DNA of 19,148 bases from Anaerolineaceae bacterium (GTDB lineage Bacteria > Chloroflexota > Anaerolineae > Anaerolineales > Anaerolineaceae), in assembly GCA_003542325.1 (NCBI GenBank), contig DPKV01000058.1:1-19148 (forward strand), given 5' to 3'. Below, piece by piece: positions 6,100-12,078 of this stretch. The notes beneath the pieces were generated by a model. The model had not been told where the DNA came from. It saw only the letters and a list, made by a program, of their open reading frames with translations, and searched no databases. Each line of letters begins with the position of its first letter. The first letter of the stretch is position 1. The translations under genes and the position numbers were made by a program.

Positions 6100-7977
6100 T
6101 CATTCCTCAAACGAGATCAGCGCCTTATAATCTTCCACACTGCCGCGGTCAAGGCAGCACTGGATGATCCGCTTCCCCAGGTCGGTCAGCTCACCCTGAT
6201 CATACTGGTGCAGTATGCGGTGGAAAAATTCATAAAGGATATCAGCGCCGACATCATAAGCCTCAATGCCAACTTCAGGCTGGGTATCCACGGCGAAGAA
6301 CCAGCGGGCAAGCTGCCGCCCTTCAATCTGGACCTGGTGCGGGTATTCACCCAAAAGTGCGCAGCGGGAGGTCCGCAGTTTATCGGGCTGGAAACGGGCT
6401 TTTCCACGCCGGGCCAGATATTCCCGCATCAGCCATTGCGGCATGAATCCGACTTTCCAGGCTCCCACATGCTGGTTCGGGGTCAGGACATAGGAGGTGC
6501 GCGGGCAGGAGGCGAACTGTTCCAGCAGGTAGTTAGCATGGACGGTCCGCTTGCCGGTGGCAAACGCCCAATAGGAACCCACTCCCTCCGTGGAAAGTCC
6601 CTGCCCATCCACGATGCTGGGGTTGTCAAACCCACGCGGTGCGGTCAGCCGCCAGAGCCAGGCCAGCGCCGGCGGCAGGATGTGGAAGAAGCCCACGATC
6701 CCATAGGTGGGGTTTTCTGCGGTGCAGGGGGGCGTTCGGATGCCAAAGGAGCGGATATCCACATCCACCGGTTCGTTCACAATGTTGGGGATGATCTCAC
6801 GGGGAACAACCACCCGCGGATTCGAGCAGGGTTTACCCGGCGCATCGAGGACATGATCCCAGATCATGGCAATTCCATCCGGTGCGGCATTGATGTTCAA
6901 AAACAGCAATGGCAAGGGTGATTCTGCGGTTAATCGTTCAAAATTAAGGTCGGTGCCGTAGTGGTGAATGTGATTGGTCCGCACGAACCAGGCATCCTCG
7001 GCGTCCGTCACGGCCAGCTTACCGTTATGCTGCAGTGAGGGGTGGCAGAGGGCCATATCGTCCGTCACGGGGTGCAACGAACAGGTGCGTGGCTGCTCGT
7101 GCAGACGTTGTTCGCCGGTGACCAGGTTTTCACCATAGAGCATCCGGCCGTCATCTTCCCGTTGCGGGTATTCAAGCATCTCGCTCTTTCCCGCGCCGCT
7201 GGCGCCTTCATGCATGAAGGTCACTTCATTATCATAGGGCGTCACCACCCGCACGGTGGAACAGTGCGCAGTGATCCAGCCTTCCTGTTCCCCCTGGTTC
7301 AGCAGGATGCTGTAGGCAGCTTTCTTGGCACTGGGGCCGGGGTACAGACAGTAGGAAAACACTTCATGCATCCCAGGCAGCCGGTGATGGACCACCACCT
7401 GTTTGCCGCCCAGGTCGGTATAACGGAAGGTCGGCGCAACGTAAATTACTGAGGTCGGATTGAAATCATCCCCCAGGTCTTCATAAGCGGTAATGCCCTG
7501 CAAGAGCGCCAGCCCAAAGCCAAAGAAGCCCGCATTGGCCGGTGCGACCAAAAGCGCATCCTGCCCAATGCCCCGCTTTCCGGTCACATAGGCGTACAGG
7601 ATGAGAGGATTCTCCGTCAGCCAGTCAAAAGTCCGCTGACGCAGTTCGGCGAAGGGATAATGATAGACTTCCTCAAAGCGGGTATGGTCGGTTGGGCCGT
7701 CATCACCGATCAGCATCGCGTCCGGGTCGCGGCGGCGCATATAGGGGGAAGGATAATTCGCTGCAATCCCATTCCGCACCCGAACCACCGTGGCATCAAT
7801 GATCTTGCTGAGACCGGGCACCTGGTAGGCGACCTCGAAAGTCTTGCCGTTTTCTCCCCCGCAGGAGAGAGCCAGCAATTCCTGGGTCGAGGAAATTAAT
7901 TGTACATTGGGGTTCTTTTTTAGGATGCCCGCCAATTCCAGAGGCGGGTGATACCGCTGCCATTCTCTTTTTTCCAT
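6100..7977 (-). CDS. DUF4914 protein with PEPCK/HPr-kinase-like P-loop
   Basis: A 625-residue protein recognised as DUF4914, a family without assigned function. A clear Walker A motif, GASGAGKS, lies at residues 258-265 inside FMHEGASGAGKSEML. This resembles the P-loop of ATP-dependent PEP carboxykinase (GxSGTGKTT) and, even more, HPr kinase (GxSGxGKSE), two related folds. Other distinctive blocks are DAMLIGDDGPTDHTRFE (about 86-102), GKRGIGQDALLVAPANAGFFG (133-153), LLFLNINAAPDGIAMIWDH and CSNPRVVVPREIIPNIV. The start has AGAGG seven bases upstream. It follows citrate synthase by 80 bases on the same strand and is probably the last gene of an iclR-led operon. Inference: a nucleotide-dependent enzyme or regulator acting near oxaloacetate, PEP or citrate. 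It lacks enough recognised PEPCK signature to be called PEPCK. The family call rests on memory of DUF4914 members. Confidence 0.75.
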   Translation of the reverse strand: MEKREWQRYHPPLELAGILKKNPNVQLISSTQELLALSCGGENGKTFEVAYQVPGLSKIIDATVVRVRNGIAANYPSPYMRRRDPDAMLIGDDGPTDHTRFEEVYHYPFAELRQRTFDWLTENPLILYAYVTGKRGIGQDALLVAPANAGFFGFGLALLQGITAYEDLGDDFNPTSVIYVAPTFRYTDLGGKQVVVHHRLPGMHEVFSYCLYPGPSAKKAAYSILLNQGEQEGWITAHCSTVRVVTPYDNEVTFMHEGASGAGKSEMLEYPQREDDGRMLYGENLVTGEQRLHEQPRTCSLHPVTDDMALCHPSLQHNGKLAVTDAEDAWFVRTNHIHHYGTDLNFERLTAESPLPLLFLNINAAPDGIAMIWDHVLDAPGKPCSNPRVVVPREIIPNIVNEPVDVDIRSFGIRTPPCTAENPTYGIVGFFHILPPALAWLWRLTAPRGFDNPSIVDGQGLSTEGVGSYWAFATGKRTVHANYLLEQFASCPRTSYVLTPNQHVGAWKVGFMPQWLMREYLARRGKARFQPDKLRTSRCALLGEYPHQVQIEGRQLARWFFAVDTQPEVGIEAYDVGADILYEFFHRILHQYDQGELTDLGKRIIQCCLDRGSVEDYKALISFEE

Positions 7978-8057
7978 GATAATCCTCTATTTATTGAAAC
8001 ATCAATGAATGTTTGGATCCGTCATTCATGGTGAGCCCTTGCGGGTGAATGGCAGAA

Positions 8058-9482
8058 CTATTCAAAACTCATCCCATACCCGGATTGCTCCGGAGCCAGG
8101 GATGATATTCTTTTTTGAAGGGCGATCCGGGGTGTACACATTTCTTCCACCAGATCAGTCGTCAGTGACCGGGGGCGCTCAATCGGCAGGGTCAACGCCC
8201 TTGCCCAAACAGCATGCGCCGAAAGTCCCGTCAGGCGGCTGGTGCCGAATAAGACTGTACAGAACTCAGGACGTCCAATCCTGTAATGATACTGCAAAGT
8301 GCCGCTGATTGCATCCACATTTGGGTTCGGATTTTTGATCTTGCCCAATTCGCACAATAAATCCGGCACGACCTCATAGACCCGGCGGACCAATTGGAAA
8401 AGCGGGTCATCCGGCAGGTGCCTCTCCGCAAACCGGAATTGCGCGGTGAAACGGGTGTCGGTGATGCGCAGGACGCCATGGCCATAGCCCGGGACGACCT
8501 TCCCTTCCGCCAAAGTCTCCAGCGTGTAATCCCGCAGTTCTGTGGCAGAAGGAACGCCGCCAAAGTGCGCCTGCAAACCCAGCAGCCAGCGTAAGGTCTC
8601 CTGGCTGGCGAGGCCATGCAGCGGACCGGCCAGCGCGTTCAACCCGGCGGAAGAAGAGAGGTACAGGTCGGAGAGGGTGGACGAGACCAGGTGAGAGGTG
8701 TGTGCGCTGGCGTTACCGTTTTCCTGATCGGAATGCAGCACCATGAACAACCGGCATAAATCCTTAAAATCCGCTTCATCGCCCTTGCCGATCATGTGCG
8801 CAATATTGGCGCTCCAATCCAAACCGGGATCGGGAACTGCCTCCACCCCGTCACGATACTTCAGGTTGTACACCGTCGCCGCGAGGGTTGGGAGGTTGGC
8901 GGTCAGGGTCAGGGCATCTTCCAGCATATACCGCCAGTAGTCATCCCGTGAAATGCCATCATGATAAGCCCGTGCGGCCACGGATTGAGGCTGCATCGCC
9001 ATGATCCCCTGGGAGAGCATGGTCATGGGGTGGGTATTCCCGGGCATAGCCCGGAGCAGGTCCATCACATAGCCGGGCAATCCCTGGCGTTCGCGCCACA
9101 GGTCCTCAACTGCCAGGGCGTCTTCCATCGTCGGAAACTCGCCCACCATCAGCAGGTGATACAACCCACCCATCAGGGGGTAGTCTGATCCCGCAGCCTT
9201 GGGGAGGCTCTCCAACAACTCATCCACCGTATACCCGCGGATCAGCAGCCCCACAGATGGATCAACATGGGAGATTTCGGTGATCAGGGCGAAAACGCCG
9301 CGCATCCCACCGTAGGCTTTGGCAACCGTGACCTCACCAATCGTCCGGTCGCCAAACTCCTCAAGGATGCGCTGGATGCGTTTCTGCCAGGCAGGCAACT
9401 GGGCCGCAATCCGGTCTTCAAATGTCATGGGATTTCTGGATTTAGTTGTAGATACAGATGTGCTGTCATTGTGGGCGTTCAT
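8058..9482 (-). CDS. gltA: citrate synthase, eukaryote-type
   Basis: Condenses acetyl-CoA and oxaloacetate to citrate. The 474-residue sequence follows the mitochondrial-type enzyme rather than the typical bacterial hexameric one: HSDQENGNASAHTSHLVSS, LAGPLHGLASQE, VVPGYGHGVLRITDTRF, NPNVDAISG and CTVLFGTSRLTGL. The catalytic triad is present as His289, His335 and Asp390. Their spacing (46 and 55) is identical to pig heart enzyme His274/His320/Asp375. One difference is ISG where pig has HSG just after the catalytic Asp. GAGGAG, five bases before the ATG, supports the start, although the first 18 residues (rich in Ser and Thr) look disordered. It lies 55 bases downstream of iclR and upstream of the DUF4914 gene, probably in one transcript. 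Eukaryote-type citrate synthases are known in some bacteria, such as Geobacteraceae. The enzyme call is very secure. Confidence 0.95.
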   Translation of the reverse strand: MNAHNDSTSVSTTKSRNPMTFEDRIAAQLPAWQKRIQRILEEFGDRTIGEVTVAKAYGGMRGVFALITEISHVDPSVGLLIRGYTVDELLESLPKAAGSDYPLMGGLYHLLMVGEFPTMEDALAVEDLWRERQGLPGYVMDLLRAMPGNTHPMTMLSQGIMAMQPQSVAARAYHDGISRDDYWRYMLEDALTLTANLPTLAATVYNLKYRDGVEAVPDPGLDWSANIAHMIGKGDEADFKDLCRLFMVLHSDQENGNASAHTSHLVSSTLSDLYLSSSAGLNALAGPLHGLASQETLRWLLGLQAHFGGVPSATELRDYTLETLAEGKVVPGYGHGVLRITDTRFTAQFRFAERHLPDDPLFQLVRRVYEVVPDLLCELGKIKNPNPNVDAISGTLQYHYRIGRPEFCTVLFGTSRLTGLSAHAVWARALTLPIERPRSLTTDLVEEMCTPRIALQKRISSLAPEQSGYGMSFE

Positions 9483-9537
9483 CGTAACTCCTCGGTATTA
9501 AATTTCGGTACAAAAAGGTGAGATTTCAGGCTGGCGG

Positions 9538-10338
9538 CTAATTTTGCCGCCCGGGCTGAACGCCTTGCTTGTCCTGCGAGGGGTTATAGCCCAGCAATCG
9601 GGAGATCTGAGTTGCGGTTCGGACACAGGTCTTGGTGACCTGTTCAACTTTTTCTTCGGTAAAACGTTGGGTCGGGCCGGAAACGGTCAGCGCTGCGATC
9701 ATCTGACCGCGTGGATTGAAGATGGGGGCTGCCACACCGGACGCGTCATAGGTCCATTCGCCATGACTGAGCGCAAAACCCTGTTTAAGGATTTGCCGGC
9801 ATTGCTTTCGGAGCTCAGCCGGATCGGTGACTGTCAGGGGCGTGAAGGCATACCGGGTTTCATTCGCCAGCACTTCCTCACGCTTGTCCTCCGGGAGATA
9901 AGCCAGGAACAATTTCCCTGCGGAACCGGCATGCAGCGGGAGGTATCGCCCCACCCGGGCGACCACCCTGACGTTTTGATCCGATTCCAGTCGTTCCACA
10001 CAGACCCGTTCTGCGCCTTCCAGAATATACAGGCTGATCGTCTCGCCCGTCAGCCGCTGAATGTCATAAATGAAAGGCAGAGCCACCCGGCGGACGTCCA
10101 ATGTCGCGCTGTAAACCTCCGCCCAGGCCAACACCTTCCCCGCCAGGGTGTATTGCCGGGTGTCATCATCCTGAACCAGCAAGCCTGCATCCTTCAGAGA
10201 AACCAAAGTCCGCCCAACCGTGCTGGTCGGCAGCCCGGTCATCCGCGCGGCTTCACGCACTCCCAGGTACGGTTCATCCTTGGAGAAGCAATCCATCAGT
10301 TGAATGGCATGGCTGAGCGTGGATGACGGTTTGGACAT
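9538..10338 (-). CDS. IclR-family transcriptional regulator
   Basis: A 266-residue regulator with the standard IclR layout. The N-terminal winged helix-turn-helix spans about residues 5-70 (LGVREAARMTGLPTSTVGRTLVSLKDAGLL). An effector-binding domain follows from about 80 to 255, with the family marks LHAGSAGKLFLAYLP and GEWTYDASGVAAPIFNPRGQMIAALTVSGP. AGGAA, 5 bases upstream, supports the ATG at 10338. It is the first gene of the leftward iclR-citrate synthase-DUF4914 set and is divergent from isocitrate dehydrogenase and aconitase, so the obvious prediction is that it controls these TCA genes and itself. A palindrome 14-32 bases before its start is a candidate self-operator. The effector is unknown; IclR members respond to small organic acids such as glyoxylate, pyruvate or aromatic acids, so a TCA-related acid is plausible here. 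Confidence 0.92.
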   Translation of the reverse strand: MSKPSSTLSHAIQLMDCFSKDEPYLGVREAARMTGLPTSTVGRTLVSLKDAGLLVQDDDTRQYTLAGKVLAWAEVYSATLDVRRVALPFIYDIQRLTGETISLYILEGAERVCVERLESDQNVRVVARVGRYLPLHAGSAGKLFLAYLPEDKREEVLANETRYAFTPLTVTDPAELRKQCRQILKQGFALSHGEWTYDASGVAAPIFNPRGQMIAALTVSGPTQRFTEEKVEQVTKTCVRTATQISRLLGYNPSQDKQGVQPGRQN

Positions 10339-10351
10339 TTAATTTCCTGTG

Positions 10352-10377
10352 TGTCCCATTATACGGGACAGTGTCTC
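10352..10377. promoter_or_regulatory. candidate IclR operator: 19-base palindrome plus third half-site
   Basis: TGTCCC (10352-10357), a 7-base spacer ATTATAC and GGGACA (10365-10370) form a perfect palindrome. A second copy of the left half, TGTCTCATAATTCG, starts at 10372, exactly 20 bases after TGTCCCATTATACG, sharing 10 of 14 positions. Two half-sites 20 bases apart lie on the same helical face. The site is about 20 bases downstream of the predicted iclR transcription start, a location suited to autorepression. Assignment to the IclR protein is inferred from proximity. Confidence 0.55.
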
Positions 10378-10396
10378 ATAATTCGATGTTAGCATG

Positions 10397-10426
10397 ATTA
10401 TAGTGTTAGTTCAGCACTTTTGTCAA
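10397..10426 (-). promoter_or_regulatory. consensus sigma70-type promoter of the iclR operon
   Basis: On the minus strand TTGACA (complement of 10421-10426) is followed by an 18-base spacer and TATAAT (complement of 10397-10402). Both hexamers match the consensus perfectly. Transcription should start near 10390, giving an iclR leader of about 50 bases that contains the palindromic operator candidate. No promoter as strong was seen elsewhere in the window. Confidence 0.75.
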
Positions 10427-10494
10427 TACAGGTACAGTGAATCAAGCTTTAAAAATTTATTAACTCAGATGATCAGAAAAAATCATTGATTTAG

Positions 10495-10613
10495 CCTTCT
10501 CCTTGAGGAGAAGGTGGCGCGAAGCGCCGGATGAAGTGGTAAACCCAACAAGACCCTTGTTTCCCAGGTGTTCATCCCCTCATCAGTCTGCTGCGCAGAC
10601 ACTTGATCCACTT
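10495..10613. repeat. REP/BIME-like composite palindromic repeat
   Basis: The element opens with CCTTCTCCTTGAGGAGAAGG (10495-10514, 8-base arms), then GGCGC-GAA-GCGCC (10516-10528). It later carries GTCTGC-TGC-GCAGAC (10586-10600), and AAGTGG near 10534 is complementary to CCACTT at 10608-10613. This combination of 'CCTTCTCC...GGAGAAGG', 'GGCGC...GCGCCGGATGA' and 'CCCCTCATC' resembles dispersed intergenic repeats I recognise from several bacterial phyla. It lies between divergent promoters and could act as a structured transcript end or binding site. Confidence 0.6.
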
Positions 10614-10737
10614 TGTATCTTTTGTTTCAGGTAAAAATTTTTCTTCACACCAAAATGATTTACTGGTTTTGTCACGAATTTACTATTAGATGATCAAAAT
10701 AACGAAGCAATGATCTCAACGACCGTCTGGAGCAACT

Positions 10738-12054
10738 ATGACTGCTGACATCCTGCCAGCCCCTGTAAAAGGGGAACCCATCACCAGCGAGAAGGGCCAA
10801 CTTGTCATCCCCCCCAACCCGATCATCCCCTTCATCGAAGGCGATGGGATTGGATCGGATATCTGGAAGGCCGCCCGCCCTGTCCTGGACGCAGCCGTGA
10901 CATTGGCCTATAAGGGCAAGCATCAGTTGTGCTGGCTGGAGGTACTGGCCGGTGAAAAAGCGCTGACCCAAATGGGTTCGCTGCTGCCTGATGAAACCGT
11001 CCAGGCTTTTGAATATTACAAGGTCGGCATCAAAGGCCCGTTGACCACCCCGGTGGGCGGCGGTCATCGTTCACTCAACGTCGCTCTCCGACGGAAACTG
11101 GATCTGTATGCCTGCCTCCGCCCGGTCCGCTGGGTTCCCGGGGTGCCGACACCCGTCTGCCATCCTGAAAAGGTCGACATGGTGATCTTCCGCGAAAACA
11201 CGGAAGACCTGTATGCCGGTGTGGAATTCCAATCGGGCACCGCTCCCGCCCGGCAGTTCCAGGCCTGGCTGCGGGCAACCGCACCGGATGATTATGCCAA
11301 AATCCGCTTCCCTGGGACGTCCGGTTTCAGCATAAAGCCAATCTCGAGAGAAGGCTCAGAGCGGCTGGTCCGGGCGGCGCTGAATTACGCACTGACCCAC
11401 AACCGAAAGTGCGTTACTCTGATCCATAAAGGCAACATCATGAAACATACGGAAGGTGCCTTCACCGAATGGGGGTACTCGCTGGCTGAAAATTCGTTTG
11501 GGGATCGCGTTTACACCATGCGGCAATATCAAGCGGTCAAAGCCGAGCATGGCGAATCCGTTGCGGATGCAGAACGCGATGCCGCTCTGGCAAAGGGCAG
11601 GTTGTGGGTTAACGACGTTATCACCGACGCCGCCTTCGAGCGAACCTTCACCCGGCCGGAGGAATTTGACGTGATCGCCACCATGAACCTCAACGGGGAT
11701 TACCTCTCCGATGCGCTCACCGCCCAGGTCGGCGGGCTGGGGATCGCACCCGGCGCAAACCTTAATTTTGAAAGCGGGATTGCCCTCTTCGAAGCCACCC
11801 ACGGCACAGCCCCCAGCCTGGCCGGAAAAAATGTCGCCAACCCCTGCTCTCTCATCCTCTCCGGCACCCTGATGCTGCACCACCTGGGCTGGGACGCCGC
11901 AGCCGAACTGGCGGAAAAAGCCGTCGCAGCCACCATCGCTTCCGGGAGGGTGACTTTCGACTTCCAGCGTCTGATGCCGGAGGCCCACCTCGTCTCAACA
12001 ACCGAGTTTGGTCAGGCGGTCATCCAGCAAATGCAGACCATTCGCAAGCCTTAG
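10738..12054 (+). CDS. icd: isocitrate dehydrogenase, Icd type with atypical cofactor pocket
   Basis: Oxidatively decarboxylates isocitrate to 2-oxoglutarate. The 438 residues align end to end with E. coli Icd (416). Substrate and metal residues are all present: Ser112, Asn114, Arg118, Arg128, Arg152, Tyr159, Lys231, Asp293, Asp321 and Asp325, in the blocks RSLNVALRRKLDLYACLRPV, FRENTEDLYAG, HKGNIMKHTEGAF and NLNGDYLSDA. The NADP-specificity positions differ: E. coli Lys344/Tyr345/Val351/Tyr391/Arg395 correspond here to Ser360/Leu361/Ala367/Phe407/Arg411. Loss of Lys/Tyr and the Ala367 (as in NAD-type enzymes) argue against strict NADP use, so the cofactor should be left open. GGAG, five bases before the ATG, supports the start. 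It precedes aconitase by 24 bases and diverges from iclR. Confidence 0.95.
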   Translation: MTADILPAPVKGEPITSEKGQLVIPPNPIIPFIEGDGIGSDIWKAARPVLDAAVTLAYKGKHQLCWLEVLAGEKALTQMGSLLPDETVQAFEYYKVGIKGPLTTPVGGGHRSLNVALRRKLDLYACLRPVRWVPGVPTPVCHPEKVDMVIFRENTEDLYAGVEFQSGTAPARQFQAWLRATAPDDYAKIRFPGTSGFSIKPISREGSERLVRAALNYALTHNRKCVTLIHKGNIMKHTEGAFTEWGYSLAENSFGDRVYTMRQYQAVKAEHGESVADAERDAALAKGRLWVNDVITDAAFERTFTRPEEFDVIATMNLNGDYLSDALTAQVGGLGIAPGANLNFESGIALFEATHGTAPSLAGKNVANPCSLILSGTLMLHHLGWDAAAELAEKAVAATIASGRVTFDFQRLMPEAHLVSTTEFGQAVIQQMQTIRKP

Positions 12055-12078
12055 TCCATTCACACCGGAGTGCTGCCC

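Larger units (their letters stand above)
10339..10737. other. divergent regulatory region between iclR and icd
   Basis: A 399-base intergenic region between divergent genes. From left to right it holds the iclR leader with a palindromic operator candidate (10352-10377), a consensus iclR promoter (10397-10426), an AT-rich stretch, a REP-like element (10495-10613) and about 120 AT-rich bases before icd. No clean sigma70-type promoter was found for icd. The icd ribosome binding site is GGAG, five bases before its ATG. Confidence 0.6.

Noticed and set aside
5818..6921. Long plus-strand ORF (367 codons) antisense to the DUF4914 gene.
   Set aside because: It runs through the terminator hairpin region and then mirrors the DUF4914 gene on the other strand. 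Its protein shows no domain and is rich in Gly, Arg and Pro as expected from antisense GC-rich coding.
6100..7977. Annotation of the DUF4914 gene as PEP carboxykinase or HPr kinase.
   Set aside because: Only the P-loop is clearly shared. The other substrate- and metal-binding motifs of those enzymes were not recognised.
9544..10326. 260-codon plus-strand ORF antisense to iclR.
   Set aside because: It is almost exactly coextensive with the well-supported IclR gene, has no ribosome binding site or recognisable motif, and is best read as a codon-bias shadow.
10738..12054. Confident call of NADP-dependent isocitrate dehydrogenase.
   Set aside because: The Lys/Tyr pair that recognises the NADP 2'-phosphate in E. 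coli is missing, so only 'isocitrate dehydrogenase' is supported.
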